Source of the DNA: Aerococcus viridans
Lineage (GTDB): Bacteria > Bacillota > Bacilli > Lactobacillales > Aerococcaceae
Direction of reading: 5' to 3'
DNA: 64,000 nucleotides
Assembly: GCF_002083135.2 (NCBI RefSeq)
Contig: NZ_NBTM02000001.1
Location: forward strand, 1,798,001-1,862,000
Shown here: piece by piece, positions 9,795-18,686 of the stretch
Position numbering within the stretch: position 1 is the stretch's first letter
Layout: each line of letters starts with the position of its first letter
Notes under the pieces: model-generated
Told to the model about the DNA's origin: nothing
What the model saw: only the letters and a program-made list of their open reading frames with translations
Databases searched by the model: none
Program-made: the position numbers and the translations under genes

Positions 9795-11321
9795 ATGAGT
9801 GAACAAGAAAAATATATCATGGCGATTGACCAAGGGACAACTTCATCACGTGCAGTAATTTACAACCATAAGGCCGAACCTATTGCTTCAAGTCAGAAAG
9901 AGTTTGAGCAAATTTTCCCTAAATCTGGTTGGGTAGAACACAATGCGATTGAAATTTGGAACTCAGTACAGGCAGTAATCGCTGGTGCATTTATTGATGG
10001 TGGTTTACGTCCTGATCAAATCGCTGGTATTGGGATTACTAACCAACGTGAAACAACTGTTGTTTGGGACAAAAAAACGGGTAGACCAATCTATAACGCA
10101 ATCGTTTGGCAGTCTCGTCAGTCCGCGCCAATTAGTGATAACTTAATTGAGCAAGGGTTAAAAGACAAAATTCAACAACATACTGGTCTAGTGGTTGACG
10201 CTTATTTCTCTGCAACTAAGATCCGCTGGATTTTAGACCATGTTGACGGCGCTCAAGAGCGCGCAGAGAGAGGCGAATTATTATTTGGTACTATTGATAC
10301 TTGGTTACTTTGGAAATTAACTAATGGTGAAGTTCACGCGACTGACTACTCAAATGCTTCTCGTACGATGCTAATGAACATTGAAAAGCTTGAGTGGGAC
10401 GAGGAAATGTTAGCTATGTTAGACATTCCGAAAGCCATGATGCCAGAAATTCGCTCAAACTCAGAGGTTTACGGACATACTGTTGGCTTCCATTTCTATG
10501 GCTACGAAGTACCAATTTCTGGTATGGTAGGGGACCAACAAGGGGCATTATTTGGTCAATTAGCAACTGAAGAGGGTACAGTGAAATCAACTTACGGTAC
10601 TGGTGCCTTCATTGTGATGAACGCGGGTAGCGAGTTAAAACTATCTCAGAATAACCTGTTAACAACAGTTGGTTTCGTGATTGGTGACAAGGTAACTTAC
10701 GCCTTAGAAGGGTCTGTATTCGTGGCTGGTTCAGCTATTCAATGGATCCGCGATGGTTTAGAGTTAATTGATAATGCAGCTGAAACTGAAGCTTTAGCCT
10801 ACCAATCAACAAATGAAGATGAAGTTTACTTAGTACCAGCCTTTACTGGTTTAGGGGCGCCATACTGGGATTCTGATGCTCGTGGTGCTGCATTTGGTAT
10901 CACACGTGGAACAACAAAAGCTGACTTCGCCAAAGCAACTTTACAATCAATTGCATACCAAGTTCGTGATATTACTGATACAATGAATAAGGATACTGGT
11001 ATCGATATTCCATTACTAAAAGTTGATGGTGGTGCAGCAATGAATGGTTATTTGATGCAGTTCCAATCAGATATTACAGGTATCGAAATTGCTCGAGCTG
11101 CAAACCTTGAAACAACAGCTTTGGGTGCTGCTTATCTAGCAGGGTTAGCAGTTGGTTACTGGAAAGATATCGATGAATTGAAATCGTTTACCCAACCAGG
11201 ACAGATTTTCAAACCTAAGATGAATGACTCACATAAAGAAGATCTATATTCGGGTTGGACAAATGCAGTTCGTGCTACACGTGCCTACTCACAATATTTT
11301 AAAGAAGAAACTAACGACTAA
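9795..11321 (+). CDS. glpK: Glycerol kinase
   Basis: Phosphorylates glycerol to glycerol-3-phosphate in the cytoplasm. It is 508 residues with FGGY-family motifs: [10 protein letters not shown] at the N-terminus, [20 protein letters not shown], and [14 protein letters not shown] in the second domain. His233 lies in FHFYGYEVP, the position phosphorylated by the PTS protein HPr in enterococcal glycerol kinase, so activity is probably raised when no PTS sugar is being used. First gene of glpK-glpO-glpF, behind a cre-like site; GAGGAATT precedes the ATG. Confidence 0.97.
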   Translation: MSEQEKYIMAIDQGTTSSRAVIYNHKAEPIASSQKEFEQIFPKSGWVEHNAIEIWNSVQAVIAGAFIDGGLRPDQIAGIGITNQRETTVVWDKKTGRPIYNAIVWQSRQSAPISDNLIEQGLKDKIQQHTGLVVDAYFSATKIRWILDHVDGAQERAERGELLFGTIDTWLLWKLTNGEVHATDYSNASRTMLMNIEKLEWDEEMLAMLDIPKAMMPEIRSNSEVYGHTVGFHFYGYEVPISGMVGDQQGALFGQLATEEGTVKSTYGTGAFIVMNAGSELKLSQNNLLTTVGFVIGDKVTYALEGSVFVAGSAIQWIRDGLELIDNAAETEALAYQSTNEDEVYLVPAFTGLGAPYWDSDARGAAFGITRGTTKADFAKATLQSIAYQVRDITDTMNKDTGIDIPLLKVDGGAAMNGYLMQFQSDITGIEIARAANLETTALGAAYLAGLAVGYWKDIDELKSFTQPGQIFKPKMNDSHKEDLYSGWTNAVRATRAYSQYFKEETND

Positions 11322-11342
11322 TACATAGGAGGTATAGTTTAA

Positions 11343-13178
11343 ATGTCTAAATTATCATTTAAGTATAGAAAAGAAACAGTCGAACAATTAAAAGAAAACC
11401 AATATGATTTATTCATTATTGGAGGTGGTATCACAGGTGCAGGTGTAGCGATTCAAGCCGCTGCATCAGGCCTAAAAACAGCCTTGGTGGACATGCAAGA
11501 CTTCTCTGAAGGGACTTCAAGTCGTTCTACGAAATTAGTACACGGGGGTATCCGTTACTTGAAAAATTTCGACCTAGAAGTGGTTTCAGATACAGTAACT
11601 GAGCGTGCAACTGTACATAACATTGCACCACATATCCCGCAACCAGATCCAATGTTAATGCCTTTATATGACGAACCAAAAGTTACTTTCAATCCATTAC
11701 GCTTACAAATCGCTATGGATATCTATGACTCACTAGCTGGTGTAAAAGATTCTCAATACGCCAACGAAATGTTGTCTAAAGATGAAGTTTTAAGTCGTCA
11801 ACCAGACTTAATGGCTGAAGGTTTAATCGGTGGTGGTAAATACCTAGATTTCAACAACAATGACTCACGTTTAGTAATTGAAAATATCAAACAGGCAAAC
11901 GATGATGGCGCTGATTTATTAAGCCACGCTAAAGTTGTTGGTTTTGAATATGAAAATGACAAAATCGTTGCGGTTAAAGTTGAAGATTTACTATCTGGTG
12001 AAACGTTTACTGTGAAATCTCACGTTGTGATCAACACGACTGGTCCTTGGTCAGATACAATCCGTCAATTAGATGGGTCTGATGAGAAACCAGCGCAAAT
12101 GCGTCCAACAAAAGGTGTGCATTTTGTCGTAGATAAATCTAAATTGACAGTATCGCAACCAATTTACTTTGACACAGGCGAACAAGATGGCCGTATGGTC
12201 TTTGTTTTACCTCGTGAAAATAAAACTTACTTTGGTACAACAGATACTGACTACACAGGTGATTTTGAAAACCCAACAGTGACTCAAGAAGACGTTGATT
12301 ACCTATTACGTGTTGTTAACCACCGCTTCCCATATGCCAACTTATCTATCAATGATATTGAAGCTTCATGGGCAGGTTTACGACCTTTAATTGATTCAAA
12401 TAACGCCTCTGACTACAATGGTGGTGACGCTGGTCGTTTATCAGAACGTACATTTGACGAATTAGTGGCTTTATTCGATGACTACAGCAAAGATAAAGTT
12501 GAACGTAGCGCGGTTGAAGATAAATTACAAGATTTAGGCTCTAATACTTCTGAACGTGGTGATGGAAGCCCATCAAGCGTATCACGTGGCTCAGACTTAT
12601 CTATTTCTGACTCAGGATTATTTACATTAGCTGGTGGTAAAATCACTGACTACCGTAAGATGGCTAAAGGAGCAATGGAAAAAATAATCCCTGCTGTAGC
12701 TGACCTTACTGGTAAAAACTATGATTTAGTACAGTCATCGACTTACCCAGTATCTGGTGGTCAATTTGATCCAAATAGCTATGAAACTGCTATGGAAACT
12801 TTTGCCAATGTAGGTGTAGCTCGTGGTTTAACTTACGGACAGTCACTTAAATTAGCTAAATTGTATGGTTCAAATATGAACCGTGTGATTTCATACCTAC
12901 CAGTAGCCAAAGAATATGCAGCAAAATATGACTATCCAGTTGATATTGCTGTCAGTCTAATTTACGCCTTAGAGGAAGAAGGGGTATACACACCATCAGA
13001 CTTCTTCGCTCGTCGTACAACATTAATGTTGTTCCAACACGACAAGATGCTTGAAGTGAAAGATGCTGTAAGCCAAACAATCGTTGATTACTTTGAATTA
13101 GACCAAGCAAGCGCAGACCAACAAACAGCCGCTTTAGATGCTGAAATTGCTAAGGCTGAATTACAGTACTTAAAATAA
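11343..13178 (+). CDS. glpO: Alpha-glycerophosphate oxidase
   Basis: Oxidises glycerol-3-phosphate to dihydroxyacetone phosphate with O2, giving H2O2. The FAD-binding motif GGGITGAG is at residues 27-34; TLAGGKITDYRKMA marks the second FAD region. At 611 residues it is of the GlpO type rather than the respiratory dehydrogenase GlpD: it carries the extra ~50-residue polar insert (about residues 375-420, SERTFDELVALFDDYSKD and a Ser-rich stretch). AGGAGG lies ahead of the ATG, 21 bp after glpK. Peroxide production during growth on glycerol is expected. Confidence 0.95.
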   Translation: MSKLSFKYRKETVEQLKENQYDLFIIGGGITGAGVAIQAAASGLKTALVDMQDFSEGTSSRSTKLVHGGIRYLKNFDLEVVSDTVTERATVHNIAPHIPQPDPMLMPLYDEPKVTFNPLRLQIAMDIYDSLAGVKDSQYANEMLSKDEVLSRQPDLMAEGLIGGGKYLDFNNNDSRLVIENIKQANDDGADLLSHAKVVGFEYENDKIVAVKVEDLLSGETFTVKSHVVINTTGPWSDTIRQLDGSDEKPAQMRPTKGVHFVVDKSKLTVSQPIYFDTGEQDGRMVFVLPRENKTYFGTTDTDYTGDFENPTVTQEDVDYLLRVVNHRFPYANLSINDIEASWAGLRPLIDSNNASDYNGGDAGRLSERTFDELVALFDDYSKDKVERSAVEDKLQDLGSNTSERGDGSPSSVSRGSDLSISDSGLFTLAGGKITDYRKMAKGAMEKIIPAVADLTGKNYDLVQSSTYPVSGGQFDPNSYETAMETFANVGVARGLTYGQSLKLAKLYGSNMNRVISYLPVAKEYAAKYDYPVDIAVSLIYALEEEGVYTPSDFFARRTTLMLFQHDKMLEVKDAVSQTIVDYFELDQASADQQTAALDAEIAKAELQYLK

Positions 13179-13242
13179 TTTATATTTTAGCGTAAAAATT
13201 CTATAAATAATATATTTTAATAAAAACACAGGAGGTTTTGAT

Positions 13243-13947
13243 ATGGATGGATTTATTGGTGAATTAATTGGTACTTTTTTACTGGTCTTATTAGGGTGTG
13301 GGGTTAATGCTGGTGTAAACTTAAACAAATCGAATTCCAAAGAAAGTGGATGGATTGTTATTACCATGGGTTGGGCTTTAGCTGTAACTATTGGTGTATA
13401 CGCTTCTGGTTTCTTGTCAGACGCCCACTTAAACCCAGCGGTTACTATTGCTTTCGCTGTAAACGGTTCATTTGCTTGGGCTGAAGTGATCCCTTATATT
13501 GCTGGTCAAATGATTGGGGCAATTCTAGGTGCTACGACAGTTTGGTTAGCTTACCACGAGCAATTTGAAGCAACTAACGAAGAAGGTTCAATCTTAGGTA
13601 CTTTCGCAACTGGTCCTCAAGTTGAAAGTCCTGTATGGAACCTAATGACTGAAATCATTGGTACCGCTGTTTTGGTTATTGGTGTTATGGCCTTAGGTGC
13701 AAACCAAATTTCAGACGGTTTAAACCCAATGATCGTTGGTATCATAGTAGGGGCGGTAGGACTTTCATTAGGTGGTCCTACGGGATACGCCATCAACCCG
13801 GCTCGTGACTTAGGTCCTCGTATTGCCCATGCCTTCCTACCAATTTCAGGTAAGGGTGGTTCTAACTGGGGCTACGCTTGGGTTCCAATTGTAGGTCCTA
13901 TCATTGGTGCAATCATTGCAGCCTTAGTATATAACTTGGTATTATAA
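13243..13947 (+). CDS. glpF: Glycerol uptake facilitator (aquaglyceroporin)
   Basis: Channel that lets glycerol diffuse in; 234 residues, six membrane helices. The two half-helix signature motifs are NPAVT (64-68) and NPARDLGPR (from 185); the Asp after NPAR is typical of glycerol-conducting members. AGGAGG precedes the ATG. Last gene of the glp operon: GlpF brings glycerol in, GlpK traps it, GlpO oxidises it. Confidence 0.96.
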   Translation: MDGFIGELIGTFLLVLLGCGVNAGVNLNKSNSKESGWIVITMGWALAVTIGVYASGFLSDAHLNPAVTIAFAVNGSFAWAEVIPYIAGQMIGAILGATTVWLAYHEQFEATNEEGSILGTFATGPQVESPVWNLMTEIIGTAVLVIGVMALGANQISDGLNPMIVGIIVGAVGLSLGGPTGYAINPARDLGPRIAHAFLPISGKGGSNWGYAWVPIVGPIIGAIIAALVYNLVL

Positions 13948-13964
13948 TAAAATTTTAAGTATAC

Positions 13965-13998
13965 AAAAAATCCAGAACAAACGTTCTGGATTTTTTTT
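13965..13998. terminator. Terminator after glpF, also usable from the opposite side
   Basis: AATCCAGAAC (13969-13978), loop AAAC, GTTCTGGATT (13983-13992), flanked by A and T runs. It separates the convergent glpF and acetyltransferase genes. Confidence 0.9.
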
Positions 13999-14013
13999 GG
14001 TTATTTTTACAAT

Positions 14014-14574
14014 TTAAACAAGAGGGCGAATGTCTTTTTCCAGGTAGACAACGTCTAGCCATTGGTCGAATTTGTAACCCATGTTCTTACAGACACCGAA
14101 TTGTTCAAAGCCATGTTTCTTATGGAATTTCAACGATGATTCGTTGGTTCCTGTGACCTGTGACACGAGTTTGTAGATATCAGGGTAATTGTCGATGATT
14201 TCTTGCTCTAGCGCTTGATATAAGCGGCTACCAATGCCTTTAGCCTTAACGTGGGCATCTAGATAGATAGAAATCTCTTTAGAAGGCCGATAGCCTTCAT
14301 AGGAACCAGCGTCAGAGGTGTAAGCAAAACCGATAACATCGCCGTTATAATCAGCCACTAGAAAGGGATTGATTCCAATACGTTCAGTAATTTGTTCTTC
14401 CTTTAAGGAAACGTCAGTTAAGGCAATTCTAAAAGAAATGGTAGTATTTTGAATGTAATAATTGTAGATAGCCGTTAACTGAGCTGCATCAGCAAGTTCA
14501 GCAGGACGGATGGTCACTTGGTCGTTTTCTATAGTATCTATGGTCGTTTCAGTATAAGATAATGGGTCTGTCAT
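14014..14574 (-). CDS. GNAT-family N-acetyltransferase, phosphinothricin acetyltransferase-like
   Basis: Cytoplasmic acetyl-CoA-dependent N-acetyltransferase, 186 residues. The GNAT fold begins at VTIRPAELADAAQLTAIYNYY; EISIYLDAHVKAKGIGSRLYQAL holds the acetyl-CoA loop, and the tail FHKKHGFEQFGVCKNMGYKF is typical of the Pat/Bar subgroup. A polar leader of about 19 residues precedes the domain. AGGAAG lies seven bases before the ATG. The natural substrate is unknown; members act on methionine sulfone or sulfoximine, or on toxic glutamine analogues. Confidence 0.85.
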   Translation of the reverse strand: MTDPLSYTETTIDTIENDQVTIRPAELADAAQLTAIYNYYIQNTTISFRIALTDVSLKEEQITERIGINPFLVADYNGDVIGFAYTSDAGSYEGYRPSKEISIYLDAHVKAKGIGSRLYQALEQEIIDNYPDIYKLVSQVTGTNESSLKFHKKHGFEQFGVCKNMGYKFDQWLDVVYLEKDIRPLV

Positions 14575-14714
14575 AAAAAATCTTCCTAACTTTTTAGTTT
14601 AATACCATCATATCACTAGAGATTAATTGAGGCTAATACAAAATATTGTCGACGAATGATAGGTGGAGGACATCATAGTTTGGACATAGAAATTGTATAT
14701 TTAAAACACTTATA

Positions 14715-14742
14715 GCTTTAAATAATATATGTTATGTAAACT
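14715..14742 (+). other. dif: dif-like XerC/XerD recombination site
   Basis: 28 bp matching, as I recall it, the Bacillus/Staphylococcus dif consensus at about 23 positions. The right (XerD) arm TTATGTAAACT is exact. The centre is TATATG and the left (XerC) arm GCTTTAAATAA is diverged. The site sits at the point where gene orientation flips from mainly rightward to mainly leftward, as expected at a replication terminus. A small palindrome TATAGA-CAGGTA-TCTATA follows at 14749-14766. The rest of 14575-15018 shows no credible gene. Confidence 0.7.
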
Positions 14743-15018
14743 AATAAATATAGACAGGTATCTATAGGAATACGCATGACTACACAGACGGTTTTGACGC
14801 ATTTTGACTCTGTTTATATGGATTAATGCTCATAGACTGTTTTAGATTTATCATAAGCTATCTTATAAAGTATGATTCTATTGTTTTGCTATTCACTTCA
14901 ATTACTATACTTTATAGCGCTAACTTTCTACAATTAATTGATTCATCGACTTATTATTATAAATATCAGCAAATCCAGTCAGCTTCTTCATTTATTTCAT
15001 ACTATCAATCTATGATTT

Positions 15019-15039
15019 AGAACGTATGTTTGGTATAAT
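15019..15039 (+). promoter_or_regulatory. Extended -10 promoter overlapped by a LexA-type SOS box
   Basis: AGAACGTATGTTTG (15019-15032) fits the Gram-positive SOS box CGAACRNRYGTTYC at 12 of 14 positions. It overlaps TGGTATAAT (15031-15039). The core GAACGTATGT is identical to one of the two boxes before lexA in this window. It predicts DNA-damage induction of the recombinase. Confidence 0.65.
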
Positions 15040-15068
15040 TATTTTTAGTATTTTAAGGAGTTTTACAT

Positions 15069-16139
15069 ATGGACAATTACTTTGATAAGGAATCTTTCTA
15101 CGAACTATACGCCGACTATCTATCACAGAAGCAATCCAGCACTAAAGAAAGCTATTTGAAGAACATCAAACCTTTTTTTATTTACCTGGAAAAACAAGCT
15201 ATCACGCATCCAACTTATCATGACATTGAGCGCTATTTTGACGATTTAATCAATCACCCAAGTAAGACCTACATCTTAATCAACGATATAGCTTATGATG
15301 ACGTCTCTGAGGAGCAGCGTCGTGCACTGGACCAATTTCGCTACAAGGATCGGACCATTAAGTCGTACCGTAACATGCTCAACCAATTCTTTAAATGGTT
15401 AGAACGAGAAAATCTATATGAGAATATTGTTGCTAAAGCCAATAATAATATCCCTATACCACACGGCCACGCTAAGGATGCACTGGATATTGAGGATGTT
15501 GAAAAGTTGCTAGATTACCTTAAATCAACCACGGATACACTAATTGGTAAACGTAATTATGCACTTATATTACTAGCTGTTACTACTGGACTTAGAACTA
15601 TTGAACTCAGTCGTGCCAATTTTGAAGACGTCCAACGACGCGGTTTGAACACTGTTATTTATGTACAAGGTAAAGGTCGCCGTGAAAAAGATGAATTCGT
15701 CATAATTCCTCGTAAAACCAAGGAAGTTATTCGAGATTATACACGCTTTCGTGAGGACCAAGGTATCATGATTAACACTGACTTAGCGCCTTTATTCGCT
15801 TCGCACGGTAATCGTAATAAAAGTGGTCGTATGTCAGCTCGGTCAATTTCTAGAGTGATCGCGAATGCTTATGAAGCTGTTGGGATTCATTCATCTAAAA
15901 TTACGCCACATTCACTGAGACATACCGCTGCAACCTTAAGTTTAATTAACGGCGGTAACTTACGGGAAACGCAAAAGATGCTACGGCATTCTAGTGTTCG
16001 AACGACGGAAATCTACGCCCAAGATCTAAATGAAGACTTGAATACTTCTAGTCAGTTGATTGAAGATCTTATTGACCAATCAAGAATTCTCAAAGATTTA
16101 GAAGATAAAAGCAAAGAAAATGATTTGCAAACACCCTGA
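15069..16139 (+). CDS. Tyrosine recombinase, Xer/integrase family
   Basis: Site-specific DNA recombinase of 356 residues. An N-terminal SAM-like core-binding domain spans about residues 10-125. The catalytic domain carries the full active site: Arg176 (TTGLRTIEL), Lys202 (QGKGRREK), His281 and Arg284 (TPHSLRHTAA), His307 (LRHSSVRTT), nucleophile Tyr316 (EIYAQD). It is longer than XerC and XerD (~300) and does not look like XerS in the parts I can compare. AAGGAG precedes the ATG. It lies about 330 bp from the dif-like site and has an SOS box in its promoter. No phage or element genes surround it. It could act on dif, resolve dimers under stress, or be a domesticated integrase. Confidence 0.88.
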   Translation: MDNYFDKESFYELYADYLSQKQSSTKESYLKNIKPFFIYLEKQAITHPTYHDIERYFDDLINHPSKTYILINDIAYDDVSEEQRRALDQFRYKDRTIKSYRNMLNQFFKWLERENLYENIVAKANNNIPIPHGHAKDALDIEDVEKLLDYLKSTTDTLIGKRNYALILLAVTTGLRTIELSRANFEDVQRRGLNTVIYVQGKGRREKDEFVIIPRKTKEVIRDYTRFREDQGIMINTDLAPLFASHGNRNKSGRMSARSISRVIANAYEAVGIHSSKITPHSLRHTAATLSLINGGNLRETQKMLRHSSVRTTEIYAQDLNEDLNTSSQLIEDLIDQSRILKDLEDKSKENDLQTP

Positions 16140-16148
16140 TTATAAATG

Positions 16149-16190
16149 ACAAAAAGCCCCCTCTCTATACCATAGATTTGGGGGCGATTA
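16149..16190 (-). terminator. Terminator for the leftward ATP-grasp/symporter unit
   Basis: GCCCCC (16156-16161) pairs with GGGGGC (16180-16185). The T run needed for termination is on the reverse strand (A5 at 16151-16155 here), so it serves the leftward genes. Confidence 0.6.
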
Positions 16191-16228
16191 CTAAAAAGCT
16201 GAATAAATAGCTGTTTGACTATATAAAT

Positions 16229-16252
16229 ATAGCAAGGGCATTGGCTTGCTAT
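16229..16252. repeat. Hairpin 1 between convergent genes
   Basis: ATAGCAAG, 8-base spacer, CTTGCTAT: perfect 8-bp inverted repeat. No T run follows closely. Confidence 0.5.
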
Positions 16253-16264
16253 TTAAATTCCCTT

Positions 16265-16296
16265 CTATGTCCGCTAAGGGTAATTAGCAGACATAG
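16265..16296. repeat. Hairpin 2 between convergent genes
   Basis: CTATGTCCGCTA and TAGCAGACATAG pair over 12 bases with one mismatch, 8-base spacer. It follows hairpin 1 by 12 bp. Role unknown. Confidence 0.5.
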
Positions 16297-16326
16297 AAAA
16301 TATGTTGATTTGCTATCAGTATTTGT

Positions 16327-17259
16327 TTACACTTTTGCTAATAAGTCACCAGGATATTCAGCTAGTGCTAACATGCCAAATTTTTGTGCAACTTCTTCAG
16401 CGTCTGCATTGTAATTTGTATTGGTGTTGACATCGTAAGCCCACTTCTGCCCGTCTGCCGTTTCAATAAATTCCACTGCTGCTACCTGGATATTTTCAGC
16501 CTTTAAGAAGTTTTCAATCTTTTGAATTTCTTCTTTACTTAATACCCCGTCAACGATTTGGAATTTATCTGGTGTAGATTGGACCTGCCCTGCAATTGGA
16601 ATCTGGCAGTTATCTGCTGGGCATAGTTCAAAACCGTCTGAAGAATCGATGCTGACAACATAATGAAATTTACCACCAATAAATTCTGACCGGTACACCC
16701 TACCATTTACTGGCTTAACGTAGGCTTGAAGTAAACTAATCCCATCAACTGAATCTTCAAAGTAATCACTATTAACGTAGTCTTCTAGCTCTTCAATTCG
16801 GTCAAATAGGTTTACCCCAAGCCCTTTACCCGCCCGGTTATGTTTAATAATAAATGGGAAAGTATCGAGTTTTTTAGCTGCTTGGATAATTTCTTCCTTA
16901 CCAACTGCAGCAATCGTTTTAGGCGTTTGGATACCTGCTTTTTGTAAGGCTAAATACTGCTTAATCTTGCTGACTTCAAGTTCAATTGCGCGACTACCGT
17001 TCACTACACTGGCCTGATGGCTTTCTAACCATGGTAAAACTTGGCTAGTTAATTCAGGTGCATAGCGATGGTCTCTTGTGTGTGACGAAGCAGAAATCCG
17101 GTTATAGAAAATGCCTGCTGGTGGGGTATCTTGAATGTCTACTAGCCCTGTGTCTAGAAACCAAGTGTCATAAGGAATGGACAGTTGGTCTAGTCGTCTA
17201 GTTAAATGTTTTGTCCAATCATCATTTTCGTGGATGATATATACTTTCTTGTCGGTCAA
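16327..17259 (-). CDS. ATP-grasp ligase, RimK-like
   Basis: Predicted carboxylate-amine ligase of 310 residues that uses ATP to form an acyl-phosphate and then an amide bond. An N-terminal preATP-grasp domain (about 1-100) is followed by FPFIIKHNRAGKGLGVNLF (nucleotide-binding loop) and a C-terminal metal-site segment AVEFIETADGQKWAYDVNTNTNYN. RimK-type relatives add glutamate or other amino acids to proteins or small acids; the substrate is not predictable here. The TTG start overlaps the symporter stop (TTGA), so the two are translationally coupled. That hints that the ligase acts on the imported compound. Confidence 0.8.
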   Translation of the reverse strand: MTDKKVYIIHENDDWTKHLTRRLDQLSIPYDTWFLDTGLVDIQDTPPAGIFYNRISASSHTRDHRYAPELTSQVLPWLESHQASVVNGSRAIELEVSKIKQYLALQKAGIQTPKTIAAVGKEEIIQAAKKLDTFPFIIKHNRAGKGLGVNLFDRIEELEDYVNSDYFEDSVDGISLLQAYVKPVNGRVYRSEFIGGKFHYVVSIDSSDGFELCPADNCQIPIAGQVQSTPDKFQIVDGVLSKEEIQKIENFLKAENIQVAAVEFIETADGQKWAYDVNTNTNYNADAEEVAQKFGMLALAEYPGDLLAKV

Positions 17260-18359
17260 ATTGTTGCGCCTTCTTTCTTTTTAATTTTAGTGAATACTGG
17301 CAATTTTGCGCCTTCTGTTTTGGCAATAATAGTCGCTGCTAAAGCATTTCCAACCACATTCAAGGCTGTTCTACCTGCATTTGCGAAGAAATCAATTGAT
17401 ACCAGTAAGGCAACTGCTTCAGATGGTAAGCCTAATTGGTTTGCCGTAGCAAGAAGCACGACAATGGCCCCTGATGGTACTGTAGCGATTGTTTTGGTAA
17501 TAAAAGTAAGAAATACTACTAAAACGACAAAATCAGAAATTGTTAAAGAAGCATCATATACGTTCATTATAAAGGAAATAGCTAAAGATACATAGATAGC
17601 TGCACCACCTAGATTTAGTGTGTAGCCTAGGCACGTTACGCCAGATGAGATCACTTTTGGGACTTTATTTTCTTCTAAGCGTTCGATAAGTGAAGGTAAT
17701 ACAACGCTTGAACCGCCTGTAATAAAGGCGATAAAGCTCAATTCAGAGATAGATTTAAACAATGAAATATAGGATACGCCAAAACTGTACGCAATGATGG
17801 GATAGATTACTAAGGCGACTGTTAGGTATGCGACGTATAGCCAGAATAGGAAACTGAATACAGAAGAAATACCTGAAATTCCATAAGTTGCATCATTATC
17901 AATTGCGATCAGGCCTCCGGCAAGGAAAATAGCAAAGAAGATGATTGGCAATAAGCTACCATCTGCGAAAGTTTGAAAGATATTGCTTGGAATAATACTT
18001 AAGACAAAATCTTGTAAGTTAATCCCAGTCGCAATCCCATCGAGTGATTCGGTAGAGATTTCACCAAGTGCTACATCACCGCCAACATTCACTAGTTTAC
18101 CAAAGACCAGGGTCAAGGCGATCAAAAATGTGGTTACGAGAAAAAAGTAGCCAATTGCCTTAAAGATGACCTTCCCAAGTTGATTTCCACCACCGATTTC
18201 TACTACTGATAAGACAATTAATGGGAAAACGAGCGGTACGACAAGCATTTGGATGAAGTTCATAAAGAGATTCCCCAGAATACCAAAATGACTACTGATG
18301 CCTGGGAAAAAGTATCCAACGGCAATACCTAAAATGGCAACTATGAGTATCTGTACCAA
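17256..18359 (-). CDS. Dicarboxylate/amino acid:cation symporter (DAACS family), probable N-terminal frameshift
   Basis: Sodium- or proton-coupled importer of glutamate, aspartate or C4-dicarboxylates: eight membrane helices and two hairpins. FITGGSSVVLPSL and LNLGGAAIYVSLAISF correspond to the family's first re-entrant and NMDGT-type regions, the latter diverged. The open frame starts only at a TTG (18359) with no ribosome site. A good GGAGGA site and ATG lie at 18377-18379, but that frame stops; the frames join if the A6 tract (T6 at 18368-18373 here) had one more A, giving MFKKTYLLVQ. So the N-terminus is shifted, slippage-dependent, or a sequence error. First gene of a two-gene unit. Confidence 0.78.
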   Translation of the reverse strand: MVQILIVAILGIAVGYFFPGISSHFGILGNLFMNFIQMLVVPLVFPLIVLSVVEIGGGNQLGKVIFKAIGYFFLVTTFLIALTLVFGKLVNVGGDVALGEISTESLDGIATGINLQDFVLSIIPSNIFQTFADGSLLPIIFFAIFLAGGLIAIDNDATYGISGISSVFSFLFWLYVAYLTVALVIYPIIAYSFGVSYISLFKSISELSFIAFITGGSSVVLPSLIERLEENKVPKVISSGVTCLGYTLNLGGAAIYVSLAISFIMNVYDASLTISDFVVLVVFLTFITKTIATVPSGAIVVLLATANQLGLPSEAVALLVSIDFFANAGRTALNVVGNALAATIIAKTEGAKLPVFTKIKKKEGATI

Positions 18360-18660
18360 TAAATAGGTTTTTTAAACATACATGTTCCTCCAATTATCTA
18401 TCAAGACCTACTTTAATTTGTTAACAATAGGTCTCTTATAGCTTGTCTCATAGTATAGCTCTTAGGATTTTATGGTAAATGATCGAATATCGGTCATTAT
18501 TGGTCTAAAAATGAAACACATCAATTACCGAACAGATGCGATGTAGTGTATACATGCGAAGTATGCCGGAAATAAGGGCAATTTTTATAAAATTTCCTAA
18601 ATAACGGATATTTCAAACGTTTTATTTTCCATTATATCGGCAATTAAATATAATTTCCGT

Positions 18661-18666
18661 TATAAT
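18661..18666 (+). promoter_or_regulatory. -10 box of the satD promoter
   Basis: TATAAT directly before AAGGAGG and the satD start; no clear -35. ATAACGGA (18601-18608) and TCCGTTAT (18656-18663) form an inverted repeat, the second arm touching the -10, and may be an operator. Nothing else is evident in 18380-18600. Confidence 0.5.
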
Positions 18667-18686
18667 GGATATTAAGGAGGTGCCTC

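Noticed and set aside
14826-15020. 64-codon open frame with a hydrophobic product between the dif-like site and the recombinase
   Set aside because: No ribosome binding site, AT-rich low-complexity product, and it overlaps the recombinase -10 start region with no recognisable family.
15069-16139. The recombinase as a prophage or ICE integrase
   Set aside because: No phage, conjugation or excisionase genes and no tRNA or direct-repeat attachment sites were seen around it; the possibility of a domesticated integrase is kept in the entry.
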